A stretch of DNA of 64,000 nucleotides from Nigrospora sphaerica (GCA_018287875.1 JAGVVL010000013.1:1612001-1676000); one strand, 5' to 3'. Counted from the first letter of the stretch, positions 10,271-21,611 are shown. The notes: a model not told the origin generated them from the sequence alone. Program-made: numbers and translations.

Positions 10271-10972
10271 CTACTTGGGGCAGTTGCTCTGCTCGAAAAC
10301 CTTGTTCTTAATGTTCTTGCAGACCTGGCCGTTCTTCAAGACCTTGCAGGTGTACGCACTGCGGGGTGGGACACAGGTTAGAATAGTTCAGAGCGCCGCC
10401 TTTCCGCCGGGTCAGGGGCGAGGGGAGAACCTACACAGAGGCGTTCTTGAGCGACGTGTAGCAGCTGTCGAACTTCTCGGTCGTGGTGCACGTGTACTCG
10501 ATCCAGCCAAAGACGGTGATGCCGTCCTCAAAGTCGGATCTCTGGTGGTTTTTCGCCGACGGGGTCAGCCACGCGCACACAGCCCCCCTTCCCCCGGCGT
10601 CCACGGGGGAGGTTACGGGGGGGGAGGGAGGAAGGGAGGAGAGGGGAGTTGTCTACGCACCAGGAGCGTGGCGCCCTTTCTGGGCTGGGCGAGGTCGCAC
10701 TTGGGGAAGTCGGCGGCGGCGACGACGACGCCCTTGGACAGGCCCTGCCAGAAGTTGAGGCTGGCGCCGGCGGCGGCCTGGCCGTTGATGGTGCCGGCGC
10801 TGCCGCAGTCCCACTCGGCCTCGAACGGGTCGGCGGCGGCGTAGTTGCAGCCCGCCGGCTCGATGCAGGCGCCGACGCCGTTGCACCCCAGCTTGTCGAA
10901 CATGGCGGCGGCCGGGGCCGCGAGCGACGCGAGCACGGCGGCGGCGGCGGGTACGGCGGTGGAGGCGCGCAT
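10271..10972 (-). CDS. Small secreted cysteine-rich protein (effector-like), three exons
   Basis: Exons on the minus strand are 10972-10661, 10541-10435 and 10358-10271, joined by introns of 119 and 76 nt (donors GTGCGT and GTAGGT, both acceptors CAG). The spliced product is 168 aa. The first 23 residues are a signal peptide (MRASTAVPAAAAVLASLAAP then AAA). The mature part holds ten cysteines, an even number consistent with five disulfides, in settings such as LGCNGVGAC, EWDCGS, YTCTTTEKFDSC and NGQVCKN, and it ends SNCPK. No enzyme motif is seen. Small size, secretion and cysteine content are typical of apoplastic effectors or antimicrobial proteins of plant-, insect- or fungus-associated ascomycetes, but the role is inferred. 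The gene is flanked by relic-rich DNA, a common setting for such genes. An upstream in-frame ATG exists at 11122, but only the start at 10972 exposes the signal peptide. Confidence 0.75.
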
Positions 10973-11864
10973 CTTGGGCGTTCGCGGGGTCGTGAAGAAA
11001 GTGGGCGCGAGACGGGAACTGAGCGAGAGACAAAGGCGGGCGGGGGATGCAGACTGCGAAGCACGGATGGGAGGGCGCGTGGGACGGACGAGGATAGACC
11101 GGCCGAGGTCTTCTGCTGACATCGCCGCCTTAAATATTCCCCGGGAGTGTCAAGTCCCCCCTTCCCCTGCGGACGTGCGGTGCCTCCGGGCGCGCGGCGC
11201 CGAGGGATAGGGGGCGGGGAATCGCACGCGCCTACGCTGTCGGAAACTCTAATAGATTGACAAAAGCTCTGGCAGGCGGGGCCCCTGACATCTGCCGAGA
11301 CGGGGGCGACCCGAAACGGAAAATGACGGTTGAGGCTATGGCGCATTGGGTGAAAACCGGGGGGGGGGGCAATCCGGGGTGTACAGGGGTCATGCCTATA
11401 GAGGTCCACGTCGGGAAGAAATGGTGCGGTACGCCAACCTGCACTTCCTCGACGTCGTTTCGGCTAAAGTACACGGGAGACCATGAAGAATACCAGGAAA
11501 TGATACATAAATAGCAACTATACCCCCGCTCAGAAAGAAGAATCTCGGGTTCGATGCTACGCTCTAAACCCGTTACAGGGCTGATAAAATTGGAAACCTT
11601 ATCCGACAATCCGGAACCCCCAATAGGCTTTGGCTAATACCATCCAGGAAGTGAGTGCATGACCTGAGATCCGTTAGAGAAGATAATAGCACGAGGCTTC
11701 CCCATGCTCCTCCCAAGTCCCAAAGAGATTGGCCCAGTGCGATTTGCTGCTAAAGACACCTGTTTTTCGAGGGGAAACAGTGAACATTTCCTTCTTTTGT
11801 ATATCCCGTTTCTACTTAGTCTTAGTTCAGTGACTAATAGTAGGGTGTTACCCGCCAGCCGCGC
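10973..11864. other. Intergenic, no supported gene
   Basis: This holds the promoter side of the secreted protein gene (minus strand) and DNA downstream of the ankyrin/STAND relic. An open frame at 11257-11514 (85 codons) shows no signature and I do not call it. A run of G residues at 11361-11370 is the only simple feature. Confidence 0.4.
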
Positions 11865-14607
11865 TCAAAACCTTGTTCCCTTGCCTTCCGCGACCTGTCG
11901 CCTGTACTCATACAGCTGCTCCAAGCCGCGTCTTTCTCTCTCCAGGGGCCTGTCGCAACCCATAGCTTCCAAGGTCTCTGCAGATGTGGCAGACGCCGAA
12001 GAGCCAAGTCTCGCTCTCCTTGCCGGCTGGATTTCCCAGGCATCAAAGTATCGATCCCCATGGTCGCAATCGAACCAAATATTGCCATTTTTGTCCATTG
12101 CAACTCGTATCCCGCGTGTTGCAGGCCGTCGCAAAGGACACGAACCATGGGCCATTTTGAAGTCTGCCGGTGCCCTTGCTCTGTCGAAACGTGGTGTTAG
12201 AACTGGGTAACGTTTTCGAACAAGTCCGGGCCGGCTTTTTGGTCAGGCGATCCGCCATAATCAATATCACCCTCCATGTCCTCATCTTCGTGGCGATAAC
12301 TGTCCTCACATCTACCCCTTGTGTCATCAGCAGCTGGGACAACGTTGCCAAGGATATTCAATAGATCAATCGTCCCAGCAGTTCGGAAATGCCCCTGATA
12401 GAATAAACCACTTTCAGGTTTTCGCAGTTGGATGGGTGAACATACCACCGTCTGATTCGACCAGATGCGGTCCACCAAGATATGTAACCAGGGCTCCTGC
12501 TGTAATCTGCTTGCTCTAGCTTTGCCTCAAGCTTCCCGGTAAACAGTTGAATTCGCAGCTCGGGACCCAATCTTTATGGATACCAAAGCTCCAGAACCAG
12601 GCAATATCAGACGCCTGCCTGCGGTCCAATTGGTCGTAACATGCCCAGACACCCTCGGAAAAACTGGTGTTAATTATGTCGAAGGGGTGGGCGCCGTGGT
12701 GGAGCAAGTAGGTGATTGAACCTTCGAGGTGAGTGAATTGGGAGCTTTAGGGTTTAGGCACGAGGCCAAAGGGAGCGTACTCATTCGTGATTACGGTACG
12801 CCAGATACTGTTACCAAGACCGTCAGGTAGTGTAGGGTCGGCGCCTTTGAGTAAAAGATAGTGGCTGACAAGGGGTAACAAGCCATACTGAGCGCAGCTG
12901 CGATGGAGTGTCTCGCCAATGTTGGGGCGGGCGCCCGATTCCACGAGGACGGCAATTTCTTCGACCCAGCCAATCTGTGCCGCATTATCTATGGGCGAGT
13001 CCTCTACCGTGAGGTTGGGATCAATGCTCGCAATTTCCAAGGCGAAGAGAACCAGATCCATTCGTTGGTACCAGCATAAAGCATACCAGAGTTCTTCGGA
13101 AGTCCCGTCGGTTGCCAGTACGAAAATACAGAGGACTGTAGCAGTTGGGATTTCCACGGAATGGTATCCCAGGACGCAACCACCAAGAATGCCGGCCAGA
13201 TTGACTGTGAATGAGTCGCAAATTTTCAGGCGATGAACGATAGCTTGAGTTGCCTGTATTAAGCCTACGCTTAAATCGGATACCAGTGCATATCCGTATT
13301 CAACCTTCAAACCCGAGACCAATGTGTGTTTTAATATATAACTTGAAGTTTTCTCGTATTTGAAATGGTATTAGGGTCGCAGTCTTGATCCATGAGATGT
13401 GAAAGTAGTCGAAGTCCTTTGGGAACCAAATCTTCCTCACGGCCGATCGCGTTGGTCTTTGACTGCGCTTCCGTAAACAACGTACTTTTGTTCGCATTAT
13501 TCACTAGTTAAGTGCTTTTCACATGTGGAAGTGAAATCGAATTTCAGGCGGAGGTAGCAGACGGTCGAATGGGGGAGATATGGGGGCTTAAGCTCCAAGC
13601 GGCACAGCAGCCGCACCTGGAGTTTGAACCGCAGGATGTAGGTGACGAAAAGCCCGTACTGCATTTTGAGCATCAATCTAATTCTTCGAGACTTGCGTTT
13701 CGATTCTGGAGCTGTGCTTCTTCCGATACTGAGGGCAAAGTCTTGCAGTGACTCAAGACTACCACCGTTGCCGAACGAAACGACATAGCAGCTCGGAGTG
13801 CTTCATGTTGCGCTCCAACAACTTGTGCTGTGGACTCGATTCGAGTTCTGAGGACGTCCTTCGAAGGGGCCCATGCTGCTCGCTCGTTGGACTGAAGCTG
13901 GGAGGCTTCGCAGACCGAGCCGGCGCATCCTGAAATTGCTCAATCAAAGAACAGGATGAATGGGGTGGTCCGGCATACGAGTAACTTTGTATAAGCACAT
14001 GAAAGTAGCGTTTTCATTTCGCCAAGCGATTGTGCCACTGAAATATGCACGGATGCTTTCCGGGCCGACGGAAGGATGAAGGACTGTTGGCTCAATAGCG
14101 ACATCCAGCCGTAACACGCGTCAGTTTCATGGAACCGCCGCTTTCGAAAAGATGACGATATAGCCGGCGTCACTCATAGCGAGAGGATCCGTAGCGGGAA
14201 ATCCAACTCGGCCTCGGCCGCGCGGGCCTCCCGAGAAGGCGCTGCGCCTTCTGTTTGTCCAGCGAAGCCCATCGCAGCCTCTTCCGCAGGCCGCGCGACG
14301 GGCTGCCTCGGGCTTCGCCAATGCTCTTGATTCCCTCCAGGGCGTCCAAGGCTTTCTGCAAGCCCGGGGACAGGAACACCCTGTGCTCCAACGGTAGGAG
14401 GACGCGACCGTCCCGTCTCAGGTAGCTGGGTCGGAGCGAATCGGGTGCGGCAACGAGTACGCACAGTCGCTCAGGTCTGGAGACGAGGCTCGTGATTCAG
14501 GCTTGTGTGTCGAGTAAGGATTTGGTGAGGCCCCTTGCCACCTTCCCGGCCTGCAGGGCCAATCCCCCAAGTTGGGCAAGAGCGGCAGCCGCGCCTACCG
14601 CCTCCAT
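11865..14607 (-). pseudogene. Decayed ankyrin/STAND-type (NLR-like) gene
   Basis: Reading the minus strand from ATG 14607, the sequence starts MEAVGAAAALAQLGGLALQ and looks like the helical N-terminal domain of fungal NLR-like and ankyrin proteins. It hits an in-frame TGA at 14499-14497, then continues in phase through LEHRVFLSPGLQKALDALEG and KRLRWASLDKQKAQRLLG (to about 14245). It then shifts frame to RAAEAELDFPLRILSL. Further downstream, separate frames carry coherent pieces: a region around 13950-13560 with STAQVVGAQHEALRAAMS; 13322-12747 with ankyrin-like units (DNAAQIGWVEEIAVLVESGA, then HYLLLKGADPTLPDGLGNSI); about 12730-12516 with SITYLLHHGAHPFDII; and 12155-11865 with DKNGNIWFDCDHGDRYFDAW. 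The order is collinear from N to C terminus, but at least four frame changes and one stop break it, and they are too close together to be introns. I judge it a pseudogene. Family naming is from recalled resemblance. Confidence 0.6.
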
Positions 14608-15085
14608 TGTCGACGTCGAGTGCCTTGACGCCCTCAGCTGCGAACAGCAAGGGAGGGATCAAGGAATCACGGGATGGGAAAGTTTCGACTGGAGAAAAGC
14701 GAAGGGTACTGAAGAGGGCGAGTGAACGTCAGGCTGCCGAAATGCCGCCGGTCCCCATGAGCCAGCCCGATTCTCGGCCCAGCCGGGAGCTTCGCGGTCC
14801 CGATTGGACATGCAGGCAGGGCATCGTCCTGCACGATTACCGCCAAGTAAGCTGGCGCACCAAAGAGGCAGGAGAATACGCCGGGCCCAACATCCCGCGC
14901 GCGCACACGCACAAATAGGACGCCACCCACACAGCTACGACTTTTCCCCGCTCGTTGGTCGACGGCTGAGTGCTGTAAGATGGACGGGAAGCGAGGGCTA
15001 GGCTGACTGGTATTAAATTGACTAAAAGACTCTATTACGTACTCCCCGCCACACGATCAGGTTCGTCCTTCCTTTGCCTTACGGC
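14608..15085. other. Intergenic, no gene seen
   Basis: Short region between the start of the ankyrin/STAND relic and the 3' end of the alpha/beta hydrolase gene. The overlapping frames on both strands lack any signature. Confidence 0.4.
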
Positions 15086-16153
15086 TTACTTGCTTTCCAC
15101 GGAGCCCAAGTCGGGCAAGCCGGCCAAGGCCTCGCGAGCGCGAGCCCAGGCCCCCCGCCCCTCCTCCTCCTCCTCCTCCTCGGGGTGGAGGGCGCTCCAA
15201 AGCCAGGCCCAGACCATGCGGTTGACGAACTCGAGGCGGTTGGGGTGGTTGTCGTCGACGCCGGCGGGGTCCCAGCCGTCGACGCCGCCGAGGCAGTGGC
15301 GGCCGCCGCGGACGGTGAGGAGGGCCTTGGCGGCGGTGCCCGCGGGCGCGAGGCGGTAGGGGTCCGCGTGCCAGGCGGGGCCGCGCACGGTGAGATGGGC
15401 GCTGTCGTCGGCGTCGCCGGCGACGACGAGGGCGGGCGCGCGGCGCAGGCCGGCGAAGTCGAGGCCGTACGAGGGCAGGGTGGCGCGGCCCGTGGCGGCG
15501 AGGCTGGCGCCGCCGTCGCCGACGGCCGCGAGCAGGACGCCCGCCTTGATGCGCGGGTCCGCGAGGTCGACGACCTCGCCCGTGTCGGGGTGGCGGTTCG
15601 CGGCGCCCAGCAGCAGCGCCGCCGTCCACGAGCCGAGCGAGTGGCCCCAGACGGCGATGCGGTTACGGTCGAGGCGCAGCCCCGGCGCCGCCGCCTCGAC
15701 CTCGTCGAGCCGGTCGAGCAGCAGGCGCGCCTCGCGCGCCCGCCACTGCCAGTGCAGCTCGTGGCCGGCGGGCACGGCGGCGGGTGGCACGCCGAGTAGG
15801 CGCGACGAGAGGTGCGTGGGTTGCAGTACGGCGAAGCCGTGGCCGGCGAGGAAGTCGGCCGTGGGCCCGTAGCCCTCGTGCGACGATATGTGCGGGTTGG
15901 GTCCGTGGCCGTGCGAGAGCAGCACCACGGGCAGCGGCTTGGCCGCCGCCGCCGAAGCAGAAGAAGCAGCGGGGGCCGGGACCGGGAAGGTGACGCGGAG
16001 TTCCAGGTTCGGGAAGGCTGGCCGGTCCGGGATGTGGAGCACGATGGGGCTGTAGGAGACGACGGCGTTCGGCGCGGGGACGGGGATCTCGGCAGCCGTC
16101 GTAACGTCGGCGTGGGTTTGGAAGTGCATGGCGATGGCAGGATGGTATGGCAA
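15086..16153 (-). CDS. Alpha/beta hydrolase (esterase/lipase-like)
   Basis: The 355-aa intronless product has an alpha/beta-hydrolase fold signature. VVLLSHGHGP at residues 76-84 supplies the oxyanion-hole strand, GHSLG puts the nucleophile at Ser172, an Asp in GDADD (residues 247-250) is the likely acid, and His286 in GGRHCLGG the likely base. The arrangement resembles the chlorophyllase/dienelactone hydrolase and platelet-activating-factor acetylhydrolase-like branch, where a small ester substrate is likely, but the substrate cannot be read from sequence. There is no signal peptide, so it is probably cytosolic. A second Met at base 16129 is an equally plausible start. A Glu-rich run near residue 325 is encoded by a short CTC repeat on the plus strand. 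The long plus-strand frames here are GC-rich shadows. Confidence 0.85.
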   Translation of the reverse strand: MPYHPAIAMHFQTHADVTTAAEIPVPAPNAVVSYSPIVLHIPDRPAFPNLELRVTFPVPAPAASSASAAAAKPLPVVLLSHGHGPNPHISSHEGYGPTADFLAGHGFAVLQPTHLSSRLLGVPPAAVPAGHELHWQWRAREARLLLDRLDEVEAAAPGLRLDRNRIAVWGHSLGSWTAALLLGAANRHPDTGEVVDLADPRIKAGVLLAAVGDGGASLAATGRATLPSYGLDFAGLRRAPALVVAGDADDSAHLTVRGPAWHADPYRLAPAGTAAKALLTVRGGRHCLGGVDGWDPAGVDDNHPNRLEFVNRMVWAWLWSALHPEEEEEEEGRGAWARAREALAGLPDLGSVESK

Positions 16154-17840
16154 CGTGGGGAGGAAGAGGTCAGTGTGTTGATAACAAGAGGTGCGAAGGG
16201 GGTCTACAAGAAGGCTGTCAGTTGCTCGATAGCCACGATGAGACTGCTATGTTATCCAGCAAGCACTCCTCCCAACCCACGAGCGCCCCCCCTTAATATA
16301 GACAACCACTCGCCTTCCTTCTTTCCACGGACAGGCAGCAGCGCCGCGGACTTAACGCGGACGTGAGCATCGAGAACACGCAGACGTACTGCCACTCTCC
16401 CCCCCCTTCGTGATTGCATCGCGGCCGCGGCGACGACGACACGAGCTGGGGTGCGTTTCGCCGCCACTTGACTGGCTCGGCTACCGACTCCGAAACACTC
16501 GCGCATGTGGGCGTCGGGCTGTCCTCGCTGGGGCCGGAATGGGGATCCTGGCGGCGCTGCGCTGGCGGACTTTAGCGGGAACCGGCCTGCGGCCCGGACA
16601 ATGCGAGATGTGCGGGCTTTTGACCGGTGGCGGCGGGCGGGGTTTCTCCTGCCCTCGCCGAGGCTCGACCCAATCGCCGCCCGTCGGATATAGGAGTTTC
16701 GAATTTGGCGACGCCCTCTCTCTCTTGTACGCACACTTGGCGAGAACCGTCGACTAGCGTCCGTGGGCTTAAGAGCCCTGTGAGTGACAGAGACCACAGC
16801 TCCGGGAGTCGAATAACACGCCGCCGTGGACCGTGATTGGCCACCCGGCCTGTGTACTAACCCAATCTGCACGAAGGGACCGATCGCCCTGCCAGATCCG
16901 TCTGCCAAGGACAGACAGGGGATCCTCCAACCGTCTCTTTTTCTCTGCTACGCACCGCAAGGCTGACGAGGCACCACCGCAGAGTGACCGCTTGGAGGAC
17001 AGAATGGTACGACCGGATATCACGACCAATCAGTAAAGCCAGGTGTCGGCGTCGGCAGCAGGTGTCGTCGTCAGTGCATAATCAACGGCGCGCCTAAGAG
17101 CCCACCCTGTTTGGCTGGGTGGAGGAGCGACGCCCTCTTCGGGTGGCGCAACGTACGTGGCGCCTGGCCGACAACTTTGGGCTTACCCGCCCGCGTGCCA
17201 CATCGAGCCCCCAAGCACAGCGGCTTTTGGCGGCCCAAGGAGATGGATTGGTGAATGGGCGGGCACGTTGGAGCTCTTCGGTGCCGCGTCTTCTCTCCAA
17301 CGGCCGACGACGCGACGCCGCCCCAACGGTGGTGTATGTTAGTTGGGAGGCCAAATCATTTCTCCTAGCTCCAGAGAGCCACGGCGAATCCGGCGGATCC
17401 GCGCCCGCGACGCGGGGTCGCGCGACGACATCAACAACAAGGTCCGGGTTCGCGTCGGAGAGAGGTAGGAGCTCCCAGTTGAAAGAGGAGACTAAGCTAT
17501 TGGTGATGCCAAGACCATGACATCACTAGCCGTTCGTGCCTACAGAACATCCGCGCCCAAAAAGGGGGGAGGGGAACGGGGACGGCGATAACGATAAAAG
17601 CTTCAGTACACCAAGAGCAAAACACATCACGTGAACGCGCGACAAGGCCGCGAGGGCAGAGGGACAAGGGACGGAATCATGGGAAGAGGGTATATGTTTT
17701 TATTTTGTTTTTCCCGAACGCCCGCTCAAACTTGCTGAAGGGCCCGAGTGCTTGTTCCTGCTACGAAATTCAATTGGCTTTGTATTTGTCTTGGGGTGAC
17801 TTTACATCCTCTCCCAAAATACATAACCCAGTCGTCCCGT
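16154..17840. other. Intergenic, no gene seen
   Basis: This is the upstream region of the alpha/beta hydrolase and the downstream region of the cyanovirin-N homologue, both on the minus strand. The open frames on both strands overlap heavily, are Arg/Ser/Pro-rich and carry no motif. I see no RNA gene or repeat. Confidence 0.5.
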
Positions 17841-18574
17841 TTAGCACCAGTTGAAGTTGCCGTCGCTGTTGCCGAGGCGCTCCGACAGGTTCAGGTCGCG
17901 GTCGACGAGCTCGCCGTCGATGGTGCGCAGCTTGGCGCGCAGGATACCGACGGGGCCGTCGCCCTCAATGGAGAACCAGATGTCCTCGGCCGACTCGGAG
18001 AAGCCTAGTGGAGGAAAGGTTAAGATTAGCGACGCGTGCATGATGCATTGGGTAGCAAAAGGTAGGTAGACAAGGTTATTGGCAAAGGGAGCGGCTCTGA
18101 GGGGAGGGGGGCGTTCGACTCCGCCTTCGTCCCGTCATCACCCATCACCATGAACCAAGGCCTTACGCCCTCACTTCAAGACACCATGCCATTGAGACGG
18201 GAGGGACAGCCGTGGAGGGAGGGATGTATAGATACAAGACGGGAGGAAGGTTCGCAAGTACGACGGAATGACTGGTAGGACGGGATGGCACGACGCCGTC
18301 GGTCGACAATGAGGGGGGATGTTTTGTTCATGACGTACCAGAGCTGTCCCACTTGAAGTGGCCTAAAGAAGGGAGACCAAAGTTAGAAACAAGGTTTCAG
18401 CGGGGGAAAGGGGGAGTGCGGGCATGTGTGCTTACCGTCCTCGTTGCCGATGAACTGGTTCAGGTCGATCTCGGCATCCTGCCACTCGCCGTCAACGCGC
18501 TGCAGGCTGGCGCGGAGGATGTGGCGGTCCTCGAGGCGGATGTTCTGAGCGGTGCTGAAGAAGTTGCCGGCCAT
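17841..18574 (-). CDS. Cyanovirin-N homologue (CVNH lectin), three exons with a 24-nt microexon
   Basis: Minus-strand exons 18574-18436, 18362-18339 and 18004-17841 splice to 108 codons plus stop. The product has the two tandem CVNH repeats. Repeat one has NIRLEDRHILRASLQ and WQDAEIDLNQFIGNEDG. The connecting segment GHFKWDSSGFSESAEDIWF follows. Repeat two has LRAKLRTIDGE and DRDLNLSERLGNSDGNFNW. CVNH proteins bind high-mannose-type glycans; fungal members are small lectins of unclear role, often expressed in vegetative or fruiting tissue. There is no signal peptide and only one Cys (the final residue), as in disulfide-poor fungal members. The middle exon is just 24 nt and encodes the loop between the two repeats. 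Donors are GTAAGC and GTACGT; acceptors are TAG. The start at 18574 gives the usual family length of about 105 residues. Confidence 0.9.
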
Positions 18575-20918
18575 GGTTGCGGTGGGTAGGGGATGGTTTG
18601 GGGGTGGTTTGGTGTGGAAGTTGGAAAAAGTTGGGAAGTTTGGTCTGGGAATGGATTCAAAAGGAGGGGAGGCCAGAGGAGAGCAGGTGGGAGAAGGCGA
18701 GGGGGCTTTTATAAACACGAGGAGGCCAGCTAACAAACCGGCTTGGGAGAGAGGAGAGGCCTCCTCCTCCTTCTCGTCTTTCCCCGCTGACGTCTCCTGT
18801 GACGAATGCACGAGCATCCGGCCCGGCGGCCGTAACGAGCAAGAACACGCTGTCCATCCGTCCGTACGATGTACATCACATCAATGCTTCCCATGCCATC
18901 CCACCTGAGGGGTGGTAGGAGGAGCTGTTGGCGCGTAGCGGCATCAGCGCTGGACCGGGGCTTGGCTGGACCCTTGGCCGGCCGTTGGCCCGGCCCCCCT
19001 CGAGGCTGTGGTTTCTCATCGACTGGGAGGGGCGACCCTGGGAACCTCCCTGGTACGTATCTACAGGGGAGCACGATGCACAGCCTGGATACTCGGTATG
19101 TATTCGTGGGTGCTCTCAGTTATGCAGGGAGCGCGAGAGCTATCCTGTGGGCATGCAATCAGGCGCCCGCCCAGAATAGGGGACGGTCCCCCCCCACAGG
19201 ATCCATTCGCAGCAAAGCGATGACAATGGTGTGGCTCGCATCTCGCGCCTCCAGGCGCGCCCCTCATGCCAAGCTTGGCACACGCGGCCACCGGATGGCC
19301 GGCACCAAGGCGGGTGCCCACCCCGGGAGTATACCCCGACGTCCTCGGTACGACGTGGACGGTTGGTGGCCTCACTTTGCTGTCTCTCTTGCTTTTCTTG
19401 GGCGTCGGGATGCGAATGGTGCTCATCACATTGGAATGTGTCTGGCTGCAGGAGAGGGGGCGGCAGTGAGGGGTTCACTCAGCTTAGCTCTCCCTGAGTC
19501 AAGCTACATCTACCGCAGGAAAACAACCAAGCTTAGTGGGGGGTACGTGGGTACATGTACCCAATAGCTGTCTCCAGCACATACTTGCGTGCTAGTGGCC
19601 CTGTAGTACGAATGCATTCACCTCGCAAGGCACTGCGATGAACATAAGCTACAACTACTACGTAGTAGTACTGGATGTTTATAGGCGCTGTGATCGTAAG
19701 GGGCCCCGAGTCGGCAGGAGCCGCCAGGACCGGGTGGGGGGATGGTCCAGATCGGGTATGATGGGCGTCCCGAAAAGCGACCACGTCAGCAACAACTGAA
19801 AGCTTCAAGTTTCGCAACCCAATACGCAAAACTAGCCCTCTCAAGGACCTTACTTCATGTACTTACATAAAGTACCTATCTACCTACTTTGGTAGGTACC
19901 TAGCTACCTGCACGATCCATCTTCGCCTCGACGCACGCGCGAGAAAGGATAGGAGAAAGCGCCTTAGCCGACTGAAGAGGGCGGGGGGGTTGTCTTGCGT
20001 GCATGCGCGTGTTACTATTTTCTATGTGGTTGCATGAATGGGTGGCTGAAACGGGGCGATGGGTGAGAGACCATGGCAGAGGCGAGTTAGCGTCCAATTG
20101 CTCATCCATTGCTCCTCCATTGGACCCCTCAGGTGGGAACCTAGATCAGGAAAGCTGCGTGGAAAGGGCGGCATCCGACCAGCGAACCAGGTTGCGAGTA
20201 TGCAGCTTACCTCTCTCCTTCTGTCTCACGCCCGCCCAGCTGAGGAGAAATGCGCCATGCCAACCTCTACTTGCGCGTCGTACGGCCCATCGGCGCCCTC
20301 GGCCTGTCGCGCCGCGCGCTTCCGGTCTCCTCGCTTCTCCTCGTCCTCCGTTGCCAGAGGGAGCGGCTGGTTACCTCTGTAGCGGGCGTGAGGGGTGCCT
20401 CGGCATCAGACCTGTTGCATACATCTCTCCCGAGTACATGCACCTGTCGGTCCCCCTCTTTCTACCAGCTAAACGACCGGTGTAGACCGAACTAGAACTC
20501 CGGCACTTGCAGCCCACGATCGGCGGCCCTGCTGTAGATCTACCGTACCTGATATTGATATGGGCGGGGGGCCACAGGACGACCAGGTTGCTTTGCCTTC
20601 TCTTTCCATACCAAAACGTTAGGTACTGGTTTCCGATTCAAACCGCCCACTAGTTGAAACCCAGCCCCCCTTGCCTGCATGACTGCAAACTGTGTAAATG
20701 GTACGAAGTCAAGTAGCTAAAGCCTCCGGGTGGTAGCTTGCCCAAGTACCTTATGCACCCGCCGCCTTACGTGAATTCGGTTCGCCTTCGTACCTCCCCC
20801 CTGAAAGCCCGCCAACCCACCACCACCATCACCACCTGACGTAACCCCCCCCCCCCCCCCTGAGAGCTAGTTGCCCAGGAGCCACGGCGGGAAAGGGTAT
20901 TAAAAAAAAAAAAAGGCC
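18575..20918. other. Gene-poor intergenic region with TACCTA-type repeats
   Basis: No coding region is supported. The frames found are shadows on both strands without motifs. Features seen are TACCTA/TAGGTA-rich DNA around 19870-19910, which includes a 7-bp stem with a 4-base loop (19881-19898), a poly-C run around 20847-20860, and a poly-A run just before the GNAT start near 20900. Confidence 0.5.
19871..19909. repeat. TACCTA/TAGGTA-rich inverted repeat
   Basis: TACCTAC at 19881-19887 and GTAGGTA at 19892-19898 are perfect reverse complements separated by TTTG. They lie inside a longer run of TACCT units. Similar TACCTA-rich patches recur near 50580 and 54430-54515. A hairpin or a small dispersed element is possible. 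Confidence 0.6.
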
Positions 20919-21611
20919 ATGACGACCCCTCCGCCGCCACCACCCGAAGCCGCCCTCCCAACCACCCCGCCGCGCCCCTCCTACCACATCCGCCCCGTCC
21001 CCGCGCGCGCGACCTACGCCCTGCGCCACGCCGTGCTGTGGCCCGACCGGCCGCCCGCCTACGTGCGCCTGGACGCCGACGCCGACGGTTGGCACTTTGG
21101 CGCCTTCCCCGGGCCGGAACCCCAACAGGCGGGGGAAGCAGGAGAAGGAGAAGAAGAACCCGTCAGCGTCCTTTCCCTCTTCCTCGACGACGGCCTCCTC
21201 CATCCCCCCGCCGACGCCGACGCCGACGCGCCGCGCACCACCACCTACTACCGGTTCCGCAAATTCGCCACCGCCGCCGCCTGGCAGGGCCGCGGCGCCG
21301 GGTCCGCCCTGCTGCGGCACGTCATGGCGTTGGCGGCGGCCCGACAGCCGGAGCACCGGCACGGCGGTGTGGACGACGGCGACAGCAACCGTGGTGGAGG
21401 TGGGGGCGACGACGAGGACGCCGACGGGAAAAGGAGGGGCAGGGGGGACAGGATGGAAAAGCAGAGTCCCAGCCATGGTGGCGTCGTCATTTGGTGCGAC
21501 GCCCGCCAAAGCGCTCTGCCCTTCTACGCACGCTTTGGGTTCGCCGCCGCCGGCGACGTCTTCTACAAGGGCGATGTGCCCTATCTGCAGATGAGCCGGC
21601 GCCTGGTCTAG
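20919..21611 (+). CDS. GNAT-family N-acetyltransferase
   Basis: The 230-aa product carries the acetyl-CoA-binding signature of the GNAT fold. A beta strand YRFRKFATA is followed by WQGRGAGSALLRHVM (residues 122-136), which fits the Q/R-x-x-G-x-G/A pyrophosphate-binding loop. Near the C terminus ARQSALPFYARFGF is the classic alpha4-beta segment that closes the site, followed by VPYLQMSRRL. The acceptor amine is unknown. Between the loop and the C-terminal strands there is an acidic/Gly-rich insertion (about residues 145-178), and the N terminus is Pro-rich. Both are low-complexity and encoded by GC-rich repeats. No intron is needed. It converges with GCN1, about 370 bases apart. Confidence 0.85.
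   Translation: MTTPPPPPPEAALPTTPPRPSYHIRPVPARATYALRHAVLWPDRPPAYVRLDADADGWHFGAFPGPEPQQAGEAGEGEEEPVSVLSLFLDDGLLHPPADADADAPRTTTYYRFRKFATAAAWQGRGAGSALLRHVMALAAARQPEHRHGGVDDGDSNRGGGGGDDEDADGKRRGRGDRMEKQSPSHGGVVIWCDARQSALPFYARFGFAAAGDVFYKGDVPYLQMSRRLV

Noticed and set aside
11257..11514. 85-codon plus-strand frame with several Cys
   Set aside because: No signal peptide or family motif, and its middle is a G-run; probably chance.
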